Counted from the stretch's first letter, positions 1 through 10,386 are shown. The stretch is DNA of 32,462 nucleotides from Patescibacteria group bacterium (GCA_024239015.1 JANBVM010000003.1:1-32462), one strand, 5' to 3'. Program-made: numbers and translations. Notes: a model not told the origin generated them from the letters alone.

Positions 1-1
1 T

Positions 2-337
2 TGGCTTTTCAATAAGAACTTTGACATAGCCTATATAAGAACAATGATTTTTGCTGCTCTATCTATTGATTCTCTTTTTTATGTTTTTTCTTGCAAGAGC
101 TTGAGACGTAACTTATGGCATATTAACCCTTTTTCAAATAAGTTTTTGATTGGAGCTTTAATGGTTGGAGTTGTAATGCTGGTCTCAGCTATTTATCTTC
201 CTCTGTTCCAAACGCTTTTAAAAACGGTATCTCTTAATTTTCAGGACTGGCTAATTATTATTGGAGTAGGCCTTATTAATATGATTTTAATCGAAGCTAC
301 TAAGTGGTATTTTATTGTTAAAAAAGAATATGTTTAA
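2..337 (+). CDS. C-terminal fragment of a cation-transporting P-type ATPase (5' truncated by window edge)
   Basis: Frame is open from base 2 (WLFNKNFDIAYIRTMIFAALSIDSLFYVFSCKSLRRNLWHINPFSNKFLIGAL...); IRTMxFAALxxDSLFYVFSCRSLR and INxFSNKxLxxA resemble the Cation_ATPase_C region. The ORF track starts it at the internal Met44. Confidence 0.72.
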   Translation, partial: WLFNKNFDIAYIRTMIFAALSIDSLFYVFSCKSLRRNLWHINPFSNKFLIGALMVGVVMLVSAIYLPLFQTLLKTVSLNFQDWLIIIGVGLINMILIEATKWYFIVKKEYV

Positions 338-1484
338 GAAATTAATTCTTCCAATAGCTACTCTTTCTGGCACTATTGTGGGTGTGGGTGTTTTTTCTTT
401 ACCTTATATAACCTTGAAAGTAGGACTTTTACCAATGCTCATTTATTTTTTAATCTTGGGAACCTTGGTGATTTTAATTCATCTATTCTTTGGAGAATTA
501 GCTTTAGTTACTCCTGATTTCAAAAGATTGCCGGGCTTTGCTAAATTTCATTTGGGAGCTTTAGGTGGACAAATAGCTTCAATTTCTGCTATTTTGGGGG
601 GCTTTGGGGCAATTCTGGCCTATCTGATTGTTGGAGGAAGATTTTTAGAGAGTTTGCTTTCTCCAACCTTTGGAGGAAACAATCTTTTATATACTATCTC
701 TTACTTTGCCTTTGGAGCTATTTTAATTTTCTTTGGAATAAAAATTATAGCTAAAATAGAGTTTTTAGCATTGATTCTTTTTATTTTTGCTTTATTGGCT
801 ATTTTTTTCCGTAGTTATTCAATTATTGAAATAGGGAATTTCATGCTTTTTCCAGTGGGTTCAGTTTCAGGCATTGATACAGCAACTCTCTTTTTACCCT
901 ATGGAGCAGTCCTTTTTTCTCTTTGGGGAGCATCTTTAATTCCTGAAATAGAAGAGATGTTGGGGAAGAACAAGAAATTACTATCCAAGATACTTGTTAT
1001 AGCTACCTTAATCCCAATAATAATTTATCTCTTTTTTATTTATTTAATTTTAGGTATTACTGGAGTCCAAACTACAGAATCAGCCTTAACTGGCTTGCAG
1101 GATTATTTGGGAAACGGAATAGTGGTTCTAGCCCTTATCTTTGGTTTATTAGCTACCTTTACCTCTTTTATCGTTCTGGGCTTAACTTTGAAAAAGATTT
1201 TTTGGTATGATCTAAAGATAGGAAAGAATTTATCTTGGGCACTTACATGTTCTGTCCCTTTGATCCTTTTCTTAGCAGGTGTCAAAAGCTTCATTAAAGT
1301 GATAGGCTTGGTGGGTGGAGTAATGTTAGGAATCAACGGTATCTTGATCTTATTGATGTATCAAAAGTTTATTTCTAATCAGGCAGAGGGAGCAAAGCCT
1401 AAAAAAATTAGATTTCTAATATTACCTCTAATCTCGATCTTTGTTATTGGAATATTTTATGAAATATTTTACTTTTTAAGATAA
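330..1484 (+). CDS. Amino acid permease-like multi-TM transporter
   Basis: Hydrophobic multi-TM protein with N-terminal GTIVGVGVFSLPYI (APC-type TM1 motif). ATG at 330 preferred over TTG at 315; overlaps the preceding stop codon. Confidence 0.75.
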   Translation: MFKKLILPIATLSGTIVGVGVFSLPYITLKVGLLPMLIYFLILGTLVILIHLFFGELALVTPDFKRLPGFAKFHLGALGGQIASISAILGGFGAILAYLIVGGRFLESLLSPTFGGNNLLYTISYFAFGAILIFFGIKIIAKIEFLALILFIFALLAIFFRSYSIIEIGNFMLFPVGSVSGIDTATLFLPYGAVLFSLWGASLIPEIEEMLGKNKKLLSKILVIATLIPIIIYLFFIYLILGITGVQTTESALTGLQDYLGNGIVVLALIFGLLATFTSFIVLGLTLKKIFWYDLKIGKNLSWALTCSVPLILFLAGVKSFIKVIGLVGGVMLGINGILILLMYQKFISNQAEGAKPKKIRFLILPLISIFVIGIFYEIFYFLR

Positions 1485-2449
1485 TGGCTTTAATAATCTG
1501 GTTTTACATTTTAATCTTCATTCTTTCTTCCCTAGCCTTGGTTCAGTCTGGGGTATGGGTAATCAGAGTTTTAAATAGGATAGCTGAATTTTTAGGGTGG
1601 AGAGAGTTTGTGGTGGCTTCCGTCCTAATGAGTTTTGCAACTTCTTTGCCTGAAATTTTCATTGGTATTACCTCAGCCCTAGCTAAAAAGCCTGAACTTG
1701 CCTTCGGGGTTATTATTGGCTCTAACATAATTAATCTAACCTTAGTAATAGGAATTGGGGTTTTGGTTGCAAAGGGGTTAAGATTCGAAAGCAAAATCAT
1801 ACAAAGATCTTCTCTCTACGCTGGTCTGTACGGTATTTTACCTCTTGTTTTAATCCTCGATGGTAAAATTTCTCGACCAGATGGAGTCATTTTACTTTTG
1901 GCTCTAGCCTTTTATTTTTTCCAGCTCCTATCTCAAGAAAGGAAGTTTACCAAAATCTTTTCTAACCAGAATCAAAAAGGGTGGTCTCATTTCAAACTAT
2001 TTCTAAAAGATTTATTTGTTTTTTGGATAGCAATCGGTTTCTTGTTATTAAGTTCAGAAGGAATTATTTTTGCAGCTTCAAGGATAGCTGTTACTTTTAA
2101 CATATCCTTGGTAATCATCGGGGCTATCTTAGTAGCTTTTGGGACTTCTCTCCCCGAGCTAGTTGTTGAGATTAGGGCTGCTCAAGCAGGCCGCAAGAAA
2201 ACGATTCTGGGAAATATAATGGGTTCAGTAATAGTTAATTCTGCCCTTGTCTTGGGTTTAGTAGCTATAATTTCACCCTTTGAGATTACTAATTTTTCAC
2301 CCTACTTAATAGGAATCATTTTTACCGTAGTCACTTCTCTATTTTTTGTTCTTTTTGCCAAAACCGATAGTAAAATTACCGAAAGGGAGGCTATATTCTT
2401 AATTGGTATTTATATCATTTTCTTCTTAGCCCAGATTACCGTAGGGTAA
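1484..2449 (+). CDS. Calcium/sodium antiporter (CaCA family, YrbG-like)
   Basis: Duplicated alpha repeats: FATSLPEIFIGITSA...GVIIGSNIINLTLVIG and FGTSLPELVVEIRAA...GNIMGSVIVNSALVLG. Confidence 0.88.
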   Translation: MALIIWFYILIFILSSLALVQSGVWVIRVLNRIAEFLGWREFVVASVLMSFATSLPEIFIGITSALAKKPELAFGVIIGSNIINLTLVIGIGVLVAKGLRFESKIIQRSSLYAGLYGILPLVLILDGKISRPDGVILLLALAFYFFQLLSQERKFTKIFSNQNQKGWSHFKLFLKDLFVFWIAIGFLLLSSEGIIFAASRIAVTFNISLVIIGAILVAFGTSLPELVVEIRAAQAGRKKTILGNIMGSVIVNSALVLGLVAIISPFEITNFSPYLIGIIFTVVTSLFFVLFAKTDSKITEREAIFLIGIYIIFFLAQITVG

Positions 2450-2484
2450 TTGACTTTAATCAAATATTAAGATAAATTTAAGCA

Positions 2485-3477
2485 ATGAACGAGCTTTTTT
2501 TTATCTCATTTGTTATTTTACTAGGCGGAGGAATAGTTGGAACTTTTATCTTTTTGAACAGAAAATCAAGTTCTGATAAAACACAAAATGAGTCTATTAG
2601 AGATTTGGAGAGACGCCTGACTGACCTGATGATAAAACAGATGAAAGAAGTCAGAGATAGTCAGGGAGGAGCATCAAGAGCCCTCCACGACCAGATAAGG
2701 TCGTTTACAAAAGAAACGATTCAGATTAGAGAAGGTTTAAAGCAAATTCAAGAAAAGGTGCAAGATGTTTCCTCTTTCCAGGAAATCTTTAAGTCTCCCA
2801 AACTCAGAGGACAATGGGGAGAAGCTTCTTTAGAACACATCCTAACCCAACACTTTCCTCAAGAGCTTTGGATCCGCCAGCACAGTTTTTCTTCAGGGCA
2901 GCAAGTGGATATGGCTCTAAAGCTTCCCAATGGTAAAATATTGCCAATTGACTCAAAGTTCTCTTCAGATAATTTCCAAAGGATGCTTCATTCAACCACT
3001 GATGACGAGAGAAGTCTTCATGAAAAAAGCTTTCTCTCTGATTTAAAACTGAGGGTTGATGAAATATCTTCAAAGTATGTTTTACCCTCAGAAGGGACAG
3101 TAGATTTTGCCTTAATGTATATTCCAGCCGAAGCCATTTATTACGAGATAATGTTTAATTTGAGGGAAAAAGATGTGGCCTCTTATGCCTGGAAGAATAA
3201 GATTATTTTAACTTCTCCCAACACAATTTATCTGACTCTGAGAACTATTGAGCACTGGTTCAGAGACACCCAAGTCTCAAAGCAGACTCAAGAAATCTTA
3301 AAGAGATTAAGCAGGATTAATCAGGATGCTGGGAAACTGATGAAAAATTTTGGCAGGCTCGGCACCCATTTAAAAAACACGGTTTCTGCCTATGACAGCT
3401 CGGAAAAAAGACTTGGTTTATTCTCAGGTAGGGTCGAGAAATTATTAGACATGAAAAAGACAAAAAAATTAAAATAA
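2485..3477 (+). CDS. rmuC: DNA recombination protein RmuC
   Basis: N-terminal TM, coiled coil, then SPKLRGQWGEASLEHIL, LPIDSKFSSDNFQRM, ALMYIPAEAIYYEI, ILTSPNTIYLTLRTI. Confidence 0.93.
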   Translation: MNELFFISFVILLGGGIVGTFIFLNRKSSSDKTQNESIRDLERRLTDLMIKQMKEVRDSQGGASRALHDQIRSFTKETIQIREGLKQIQEKVQDVSSFQEIFKSPKLRGQWGEASLEHILTQHFPQELWIRQHSFSSGQQVDMALKLPNGKILPIDSKFSSDNFQRMLHSTTDDERSLHEKSFLSDLKLRVDEISSKYVLPSEGTVDFALMYIPAEAIYYEIMFNLREKDVASYAWKNKIILTSPNTIYLTLRTIEHWFRDTQVSKQTQEILKRLSRINQDAGKLMKNFGRLGTHLKNTVSAYDSSEKRLGLFSGRVEKLLDMKKTKKLK

Positions 3478-3484
3478 AATCAAT

Positions 3485-3799
3485 ATGTTTGCAGTTATAA
3501 AAACCGGGGGTAAACAATATATTGTCAGCCCTGGAGATAAAATAAAAATAGAGAAATTAGATAAAAAGGAGGGACAGGAAACAACCTTCAAAGAGGTTTT
3601 ATTATTGCAAAAAGGTAAAAAATTGGAGGTTGGAACACCCTTAGTTAAAAAAGCAAAGGTGGTAGGGAAAGTAATCAAGCAAGATAAGCATAAAAAGGTG
3701 ATTATCTTTAAATTCAGGGCCAGCAAAAGGTACAAGGTAAAAAAGGGTCACAGACAGTCCTTCACAGAGGTAGAGATAACTAAAATAGAGATAGAATAA
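3485..3799 (+). CDS. rplU: 50S ribosomal protein L21
   Basis: MFAVIKTGGKQYIVSPGDKIKIEKL...VGKVIKQDKHKKVIIFKFRASKRYKVKKGHRQSFTEVEI. Confidence 0.96.
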   Translation: MFAVIKTGGKQYIVSPGDKIKIEKLDKKEGQETTFKEVLLLQKGKKLEVGTPLVKKAKVVGKVIKQDKHKKVIIFKFRASKRYKVKKGHRQSFTEVEITKIEIE

Positions 3800-3839
3800 C
3801 AATAGGTTTATTCACAGAATGAATATCAGGGCTTTTTTT

Positions 3840-4439
3840 TTATTTCCTTCCTTCTAGAGCGCTTTTTAAGGTTTCTTCGTCAGCATATTCCAGTTCACCG
3901 CCAACTGGTAATCCTCGACCCAAACGAGTAATTTTTTTATTTAAAGGCGCTAAAATCCTTTCTATATACAAAGCTGTTGCTTCACCCTCAGTATTAGGAT
4001 TGGTAGCAATAATGATTTCTTGAATTCCCGGGTCTTTTTTAAGCCTTTCTTTTAATTCTTTAAATCTTAATTTCTCAATGTCTTTTTTCCTTAGAGCTGA
4101 AACTGTACCTCCTAAAATAAAGTAAAGCCCTTTATATATTTTTAATTTTTCAAGAGCCATTAAGTCTGGATCTTTTGAAACAATACAGAGTAGTTTTTTG
4201 TCTCGGCCAGAGTTAGAACAGATTTCACAAATTTCAGCTTCTGCCTCAAAGGTATTAAAACACAAAGAACAAGTCTTTATATTCTTTTTAAGGTCAGAAA
4301 TAGAAGAGACTAATCTATCAACATCCTCGTCTTTGGCTTTTAAAAGATAAAAAACAAATCGGGCAGCTGTTCTAGGCCCGATGGTTGGAAATTTAGAAAA
4401 TGATTCAATTAATTTTTGAATGCTTCTTGGGTAATTCAT
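3840..4439 (-). CDS. recR: Recombination mediator protein RecR
   Basis: LIESFSKFPTIGPRTAARFVFYLL, CSLCFNTFEAEAEICEIC zinc finger, Toprim ATNPNTEGEATALYIERIL, TRLGRGLPVGGELEYADEETL. Confidence 0.96.
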   Translation of the reverse strand: MNYPRSIQKLIESFSKFPTIGPRTAARFVFYLLKAKDEDVDRLVSSISDLKKNIKTCSLCFNTFEAEAEICEICSNSGRDKKLLCIVSKDPDLMALEKLKIYKGLYFILGGTVSALRKKDIEKLRFKELKERLKKDPGIQEIIIATNPNTEGEATALYIERILAPLNKKITRLGRGLPVGGELEYADEETLKSALEGRK

Positions 4440-4447
4440 AAAAATGT

Positions 4448-5800
4448 CTAAGCATCGTGAGATTTGTCTAAAGTTCTAAAGGTTACTCTTCTTTCATCAA
4501 AATAAAGCTCAACTCTTCCAATAGGTCCATTTCTATGTTTGGCAATAATCAAATCAGCTATATTCTTCCTTGCGGTTTCAGGTCGATAACGATCCTCACG
4601 GTAAATGAACAAAACTACGTCTGCATCCTGTTCAATTGTGCCAGACTGTCTTAGGTCAGACAACCTTGGAATCTGAGGAGATCTTTGTTCAACGGCTCGG
4701 GACAATTGAGAAACAACCAAAACTGGAATATCAATCTCTCTGGCCAAACCTTTCAAAGCCCTGGAATTCTCTGAAACCTGTTGCACTGGGTTAGCGTTTG
4801 GGTTCATGGGTTCCATTAATTGTAAGTAGTCAACAATAATTAATCCCAACCCTTTTTCCATTTGCAGCCTTCGACACATAGCTTTCATTTGCAATACGGT
4901 ATAAGAGAAAGCGTCATTAACATAGATTGGAGCTTCAGATAAAAGTCCCATGGCTTGTTGTATTTTACTGAAATCATCTTCATCGCCTTCTTCAGAAAGC
5001 CTGCCTGTTCTTAATCTCCACAAATCAACTCCAGAGACGCTGGCAATCAATCTATCGACTACCTGATCTTTTGACATTTCTAAAGAAAATAGTCCCACTG
5101 GAATTTTCTGATTAACTGAGATATTAAGAGCTAAGTTGATAGCTAGGGCTGACTTTCCTAGAGATGGACGAGCGGCTAGAATTATCAGGTCTGACTTTTG
5201 GAGACCAGCTAAAATATTGTCTAGGTCGGGAAAACCAGTGGCTAATCCTCTCAAGCCTGTTTTGTGTTTTGATAGATTATCAATTCTTTCAAAAGCTTGT
5301 TCTAGAGAGTCTTTTACTAGTGTGAATTCTTGGGAAAGACTTCTTTGGGCAATGCTGAAGATCCTTCTTTCAGCTTTATCTAAAACATTGTCTACGTCTT
5401 CTGCTTCATCATAGCCCAAGCCTTCTATTTCCTGAGAAGCTGATATTAGGTCTCTCAGAATCTTTTTTCGATGAACAATTTTGGCATAATTTAAGGTATG
5501 AGCTGCAGTAGGAACAGAATTTACTACTTCAGTTATATAGCTATTTCCTCCAATTCCTTCTAATCGATTCTCTTCTTTTAATCGATTTGAAACTGACAAG
5601 AAATCAATTGGTTCATTGTTTCCAAAGAGCTTCAAGCAAGCCTCATAGATTCTTTGGTGGTCTTTACGGTAAAAATCATCTGGTCTCAAAAAATCAGCCA
5701 CCTTAACAATAGCTTCTTTATCAAGCATTAGGCAGCCTAACAAAGATTGTTCAGCCTCAATTGATTGGGGAGGTAATTTTTTTGGTAAATCACTAGCCAT
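4448..5800 (-). CDS. dnaB: Replicative DNA helicase DnaB
   Basis: PPQSIEAEQSLLGCLMLD; Walker A-type AARPSLGKSALAINLA; IIVDYLQLM; VVSQLSRAVEQR; LSDLRQSGTIEQDADVVLFIYRED. Confidence 0.97.
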   Translation of the reverse strand: MASDLPKKLPPQSIEAEQSLLGCLMLDKEAIVKVADFLRPDDFYRKDHQRIYEACLKLFGNNEPIDFLSVSNRLKEENRLEGIGGNSYITEVVNSVPTAAHTLNYAKIVHRKKILRDLISASQEIEGLGYDEAEDVDNVLDKAERRIFSIAQRSLSQEFTLVKDSLEQAFERIDNLSKHKTGLRGLATGFPDLDNILAGLQKSDLIILAARPSLGKSALAINLALNISVNQKIPVGLFSLEMSKDQVVDRLIASVSGVDLWRLRTGRLSEEGDEDDFSKIQQAMGLLSEAPIYVNDAFSYTVLQMKAMCRRLQMEKGLGLIIVDYLQLMEPMNPNANPVQQVSENSRALKGLAREIDIPVLVVSQLSRAVEQRSPQIPRLSDLRQSGTIEQDADVVLFIYREDRYRPETARKNIADLIIAKHRNGPIGRVELYFDERRVTFRTLDKSHDA

Positions 5801-5891
5801 ACTATACTCAATTTACCCCAACAACTTAAGATTGGCAAGTTTTTGACTCTCTGCTAGAATAAACGAATTATTGGTAATAATTTGTAGAATT

Positions 5892-7118
5892 ATGAAGGTT
5901 GGTTTAATTTGCTTTCATTCTTTTTTAAACCCAGGCGGGGTAAAAAGGCACGTTTTGGATCTTCACAAAGAGCTGAAGAAAAGGGATGTAGAAACAAAAA
6001 TCATTATTCCAAGAAGGAAAAGGTCAGAAAGCTATGGTAAAGACGTCATCTTATTAGGAACTTCTTTTCCAATTAATTTTACTGGCAGCCAAGCTGATTT
6101 TAATATACATTTTGATCCTATAGCTATTGAAAGAACTTTAAAAAAAGAAAAGTTTGATATTCTGCACTTTCATAATTTTGGGTTCCCCTCCATTTTACAA
6201 ATTTTAATCAGCCCTTCTGCTTCAAAATCTTTAAATGTTTTAACTTTTCATGCCAACATTAAAGGCAATGAGTTTTTAGAGAATTTTCCTGCACTTATAT
6301 ATTTTTCTAATAAAATCAGCCAATGGAAAATAGATGGAGTCATAGGGGTAGCTCCTTTAAATCTAGAATACTTTAGCCTCTACAGTGGGCTGAAGAAAGT
6401 AATCCCCAATGGAATAGATCTTGATAAGTTTAATATAAGTATTCCTAAAATCAAGAAGTTTTCTGACAAGAAGATTAATATGCTCTTTGTGGGTAGGATA
6501 GAAGAAAGAAAAGGTTTAATCTATTTACTTAAGGCTTTTAAAATCTTGCAGAAAAAATCCTCAAACCTAAGACTAATTATTGTTGGTGAAGGCCCTTTGG
6601 AAAAAGAATGTAAGAAATATGTAAAAGACAACGATTTAAAAGAAGTTGTTTTTGAGGGCCAAGTTCCAAAAAGTTTAGCTGGTTATTACAGAACAGCAGA
6701 TATTTTTATCAGTCCAGCTATTTTTGGAGAAAGCTTCGGTTTAGTGCTCTTGGAAGCCATGGCTTGTGGAGCTCCAGTAGTAGCTTTTGCTAATCAAGGA
6801 TACAAGTCTTTTTTAAAAGGAAAAGCGGCTGAACGATTCTTAGTGGAACCAAAAGATTACAAGGGTTTAGCTAGAAAAATCGAGGTTTTAGTTAACAGCC
6901 AAGGATTGAGAGAGAAGATTGCAAAAAAGCAATTCCAAGAAGCCAAGAAATATTCTTGGCCAAAAGTGACAAATCAAGTTTTAGATTTTTACAGAGTTTG
7001 CCAGGAAGCCAAAACAAAAAAGAGAAAAAACGGTTTTTCTCTTAAAAATATAGAAAGTAAGATTTTTGATATAGCCAATAAAGATGTTTCAAAATGGATA
7101 GATCGTATTGGAAAGTGA
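5892..7118 (+). CDS. Glycosyltransferase family 4 (GT-B)
   Basis: MKVGLICFHSFLNPGGVKRHVLDLHKEL; IPNGIDLDKF; FVGRIEERKGLIYLLKAF; ISPAIFGESFGLVLLEAMACGAPVVAFANQGY. ATG at 5892 preferred to the TTG start at 5871. Confidence 0.9.
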   Translation: MKVGLICFHSFLNPGGVKRHVLDLHKELKKRDVETKIIIPRRKRSESYGKDVILLGTSFPINFTGSQADFNIHFDPIAIERTLKKEKFDILHFHNFGFPSILQILISPSASKSLNVLTFHANIKGNEFLENFPALIYFSNKISQWKIDGVIGVAPLNLEYFSLYSGLKKVIPNGIDLDKFNISIPKIKKFSDKKINMLFVGRIEERKGLIYLLKAFKILQKKSSNLRLIIVGEGPLEKECKKYVKDNDLKEVVFEGQVPKSLAGYYRTADIFISPAIFGESFGLVLLEAMACGAPVVAFANQGYKSFLKGKAAERFLVEPKDYKGLARKIEVLVNSQGLREKIAKKQFQEAKKYSWPKVTNQVLDFYRVCQEAKTKKRKNGFSLKNIESKIFDIANKDVSKWIDRIGK

Positions 7119-7127
7119 TTGTTTTCT

Positions 7128-8486
7128 TTAAATCTTATTGATTTTTGAACCCTCTTTTGTATCTTTAATTGAATATCCCAATTCTTTTATCTCCTTTCTT
7201 GCTCTGTCTGCTTTTTTCCAGTCATCCTTTTTTCGATATTCTTCTCTGATTTTAACCAAGTCTTTTATTTTTTTAGGAATGCTTGGTTTTTTAATTTTAG
7301 CTAAATTCAAGCCAAAAACTTTATCAAAATCTAAAATGATTTTGTATTTTTCTTCATTAGAAAGTTTTTTTGATTTTACTACATTCCACATTAAAGCTAG
7401 GGCTTTGGGCATGTCTAAATCATCATTAATGGATCTCAAGAACTTTTTTTGATAGCTCTGCATTATTTCGTTTCTTGCTGTTTGTTTTTTATTTCCTGTC
7501 TTTATTTCTATTACTTTCTGATAAAGATTATTTAAACTTTGTTCAGCTGACTTTAAGGATTTCCAGGTAAAATTCATCTTTGATCGATAATGAGCAGTTA
7601 AAAATAAGTAGCGTAAGGATAGGGGATTGAATCCTTTACTTTTAACCTCATGCATTTCAATGTAATTTCCTAACGACTTGCTCATCTTTTGGCCCTCAAT
7701 ATCCAAAAGGCCAGCGTGAAACCAATAATTAACAAATCTGACTTCATTAGCAGCTTCAGATTGAGCAATCTCATTCTCGTGATGGGGGAATTTTAAATCC
7801 ATTGCTCCTCCGTGAAGATCAATCGTCTTCCCTAAATACTTACTAGCCATCACCGAACACTCAATGTGCCATCCCGGTCTGCCCTTTCCCCATGGGCTTT
7901 TCCAATAAGGCTCTCCTTTCTTCCATCCTTTCCACAGGGCAAAGTCAGCGATATCTTTTTTTTCGTATTTATCGGTTTCTACTCTGGTGCCAGTTTTTGC
8001 TTTATCCAACTTAATGCCTGAGAGTTTTCCATAGTTTTTAAACTTGGAAACATCATAATATACAGATCCGTCTTTTTCCACATAACCATAATCTTTATTA
8101 ATTAAAGCCTGGGTCATTCGTATAATCCCAGGTACATGCTCGGTAACTTTAGGATACTTGTTAGCTGGAATAATATTTAGATCGGCAAGGTCTTTTAGGA
8201 AAAGGGGGGTATAACGATTAGCTAATTTTCTTATGGTGATATCGAGTTCATTTGCCTTTTTGATCATATCGTCATGAACGTCGGTAATGTTGAGAATGTG
8301 TTTCACTTTATAGCCGTTGTAGAGAAACATTCTTTTTAAGATGTCAAAATTTACGTAGCTTCGAGCATGACCTAAATGTCCCGGACCGTAAACAGTGGGT
8401 CCGCAAGTATACATACCTACCTGATTCTTTTTGATTGGTTTGAAAGTTTCTTTTTTTCGAGAAAGAGTGTTATAGATTTTAAGCAT
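7128..8486 (-). CDS. cysS: Cysteine--tRNA ligase
   Basis: MYTCGPTVYGPGHLGHARSYVNFD; HIECSVMASKYLG; DLKFPHHENEIAQSEA; GQKMSKSLGNYI. Confidence 0.97.
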   Translation of the reverse strand: MLKIYNTLSRKKETFKPIKKNQVGMYTCGPTVYGPGHLGHARSYVNFDILKRMFLYNGYKVKHILNITDVHDDMIKKANELDITIRKLANRYTPLFLKDLADLNIIPANKYPKVTEHVPGIIRMTQALINKDYGYVEKDGSVYYDVSKFKNYGKLSGIKLDKAKTGTRVETDKYEKKDIADFALWKGWKKGEPYWKSPWGKGRPGWHIECSVMASKYLGKTIDLHGGAMDLKFPHHENEIAQSEAANEVRFVNYWFHAGLLDIEGQKMSKSLGNYIEMHEVKSKGFNPLSLRYLFLTAHYRSKMNFTWKSLKSAEQSLNNLYQKVIEIKTGNKKQTARNEIMQSYQKKFLRSINDDLDMPKALALMWNVVKSKKLSNEEKYKIILDFDKVFGLNLAKIKKPSIPKKIKDLVKIREEYRKKDDWKKADRARKEIKELGYSIKDTKEGSKINKI

Positions 8487-8545
8487 AATATAATTATTTT
8501 ACTATAGGTCTTCTTTTTTTTAAAGATTTATGATAGAATAAGTTT

Positions 8546-9160
8546 ATGAAAAAAGCAGATATTATACTTGCAATTTTGTCTGGAGAGGGAGTAGCTTGGT
8601 TGTTTTATGGTCTAATTAAAGGTTCTGGTCTAGAAGAAATTTTTGGAATAGGAGTTGCACTTATGGGTTGGATTCTGTTTATTTCTTTTCCAATTTTAAC
8701 TCTATTTGCCCTTTGGATAAGTTTCTTAATTGGAAAGAAGTTCTTGTTTGTTTCTCAGGCAGCAAAGTTCTTTTTAACTGGAGTTATGGCGACCTTGATA
8801 GATCTGGGAATTTTGAATGTTCTATTTTGGTTCTTTGGACTAGCTACCGGTTTAACCTTCAGTGTTTTTAAGGGTATTTCTTTTTTGGTAGCTACTCTTG
8901 CTAAATACTGGGGGAACAAATTCTGGGCTTTTGAAAAATCTGAAATGACAGGGGTTAAGAAAGAGTTTACTCAGTTTTTCGTTGTCACCCTGATTGGCTT
9001 GGGAATAAACGTTGGGGTAGCCTCATTTATAGTAGATACGGTTGGCCCCCAATACGGAATACCACTCCAGGTTTGGATAAATATTTCAGCACTCTTTGCA
9101 GCTGTGGTTGGTTTCATCTGGAACTTTTCTGGCTACAAATTCATAGTATTTAAGAAGTGA
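8546..9160 (+). CDS. GtrA-family membrane protein
   Basis: Multi-TM protein with FFLTGVMATLIDLGILNVLF...KGISFLVATLAKYWGNKFWAFEKSE, typical of GtrA-like domains. Confidence 0.75.
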   Translation: MKKADIILAILSGEGVAWLFYGLIKGSGLEEIFGIGVALMGWILFISFPILTLFALWISFLIGKKFLFVSQAAKFFLTGVMATLIDLGILNVLFWFFGLATGLTFSVFKGISFLVATLAKYWGNKFWAFEKSEMTGVKKEFTQFFVVTLIGLGINVGVASFIVDTVGPQYGIPLQVWINISALFAAVVGFIWNFSGYKFIVFKK

Positions 9161-9164
9161 AGCT

Positions 9165-10283
9165 ATGTCATTAGTCCTGTATCGCAAATACCGACCTCAG
9201 GGATTTAATGAGATCGTTGGTCAAGAACATGTCGTTAAAACTCTAGCCAATGCCATTTCCAGCAATACTATTTCCCATGCCTATTTTTTCTCAGGGCCAA
9301 GAGGAACAGGAAAAACAAGTATAGCCCGTATTTTAGCTAAAGCAGCCAATTGTGAAAACAGAAAAAAGAAAGACTTTGAACCCTGTAATGAATGTTCTTC
9401 CTGTCTTGAGATCAAAGCTGGAAGATCAATTGATTTAATCGAAATTGATGCCGCATCTCATCGAGGAATAGATGATATTAGAGAGTTAAAAGAGGGGATT
9501 AAGTTTTCTCCAACAAAATCAAAATACAAGGTTTTTATATTTGATGAAGCCCATCAATTGACCAAGGAAGCTGCTAACGCTCTTTTAAAAACGCTAGAAG
9601 AACCACCAGCTCACGCTATTTTTGTTCTGGCAACAACAGAGATTCAAAAAATGATTCCAACAATTATTTCCAGGTGTCAGAGATTTGATTTTCGAAGGTT
9701 AACTCTGCCTGAAATATCAAAAAGATTGGATATTATTTCTAAAAAAGAGAGTGTTAAAATAGAAAAACCAGCTTTAGAATTAATTGCTCAAGTCTCAGGA
9801 GGATCAATTAGAGATGCAGAAAGTTTGTTGAACCAACTTTTTACTCTTTACGGGGGTTTGGGGAAGGAAGTTAAAGCTGAAGATATTAAAGATTTATTGG
9901 GATTGGTTGAGATAAAATTAGTCAGTGACTTTACTAATCTTTTAGCTGATAAAAAAACTTTTGAAGCAATAAGTTATTTGAATAAAGTCAATGAGAAAGG
10001 ATTAGATTTGCATGAGTTTGTAAAAACATTGATTAGTTATTTAAGGAAAGGGTTGATTTTAAAGATAATGGGGCAGGAAAGTAATCCTATTCATTCAGAA
10101 GATTTCTTGTCTGGATTAACAAGTGAGGAGATTAAAAGTCTTAAAAACCAGGTTGAGAGTTTTGAAGATAAAGATTTAAGAGAAATCCTGAATAGCCTTT
10201 TGGGAGCACAAAACAAAATGAAATATTCTCCAATACCACAATTACCTTTAGAATTAGTTATTGTAGAAATTTGTGAAACATAA
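9165..10283 (+). CDS. dnaX: DNA polymerase III subunit gamma/tau (short form)
   Basis: LYRKYRPQGFNEIVGQEHVVKTL; SGPRGTGKTSIARILAKAANC; zinc motif CENRKKKDFEPCNECSSC; IFDEAHQLTKEAANALLKTLEEPP; SGGSIRDAESLL. Confidence 0.94.
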   Translation: MSLVLYRKYRPQGFNEIVGQEHVVKTLANAISSNTISHAYFFSGPRGTGKTSIARILAKAANCENRKKKDFEPCNECSSCLEIKAGRSIDLIEIDAASHRGIDDIRELKEGIKFSPTKSKYKVFIFDEAHQLTKEAANALLKTLEEPPAHAIFVLATTEIQKMIPTIISRCQRFDFRRLTLPEISKRLDIISKKESVKIEKPALELIAQVSGGSIRDAESLLNQLFTLYGGLGKEVKAEDIKDLLGLVEIKLVSDFTNLLADKKTFEAISYLNKVNEKGLDLHEFVKTLISYLRKGLILKIMGQESNPIHSEDFLSGLTSEEIKSLKNQVESFEDKDLREILNSLLGAQNKMKYSPIPQLPLELVIVEICET

Positions 10284-10287
10284 TCAT

Positions 10288-10358
10288 TGCGGGGTCGTCC
10301 AATGGTAGGACGGAAGCCTTTGGAACTTCTAATCTAGGTTCGAATCCTAGCCCCGCAG
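10288..10358 (+). tRNA. tRNA-Gln (anticodon TTG)
   Basis: Acceptor TGCGGGG/CCCCGCA pairs fully; D-arm GTCC..GGAC; anticodon loop CTTTGGA (T33 then TTG); T-arm CTAGGTTCGAATCCTAG. One C31-A39 mismatch in the anticodon stem. Confidence 0.87.
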
Positions 10359-10386
10359 CAACCTTGAGCGCGGTTCGAGAGACCGA
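10357..10386 (+). repeat. Copy 1 of 30-nt hairpin repeat, starting at the tRNA-Gln 3' end
   Basis: AGCAACCTTGAGCGCGGTTCGAGAGACCGA; identical to the copy at 27932-27961 except one base. Confidence 0.85.

Noticed and set aside
1103-1800. Minus-strand ORFs opposite the permease and antiporter genes (1103-1336, 1543-1800)
   Set aside because: Fully antisense to well-supported CDS, low-complexity composition.
9165-10283. DnaX truncation as pseudogene
   Set aside because: All ATPase and zinc motifs are intact and the ORF is complete; a short gamma-like form is plausible rather than a decayed gene.
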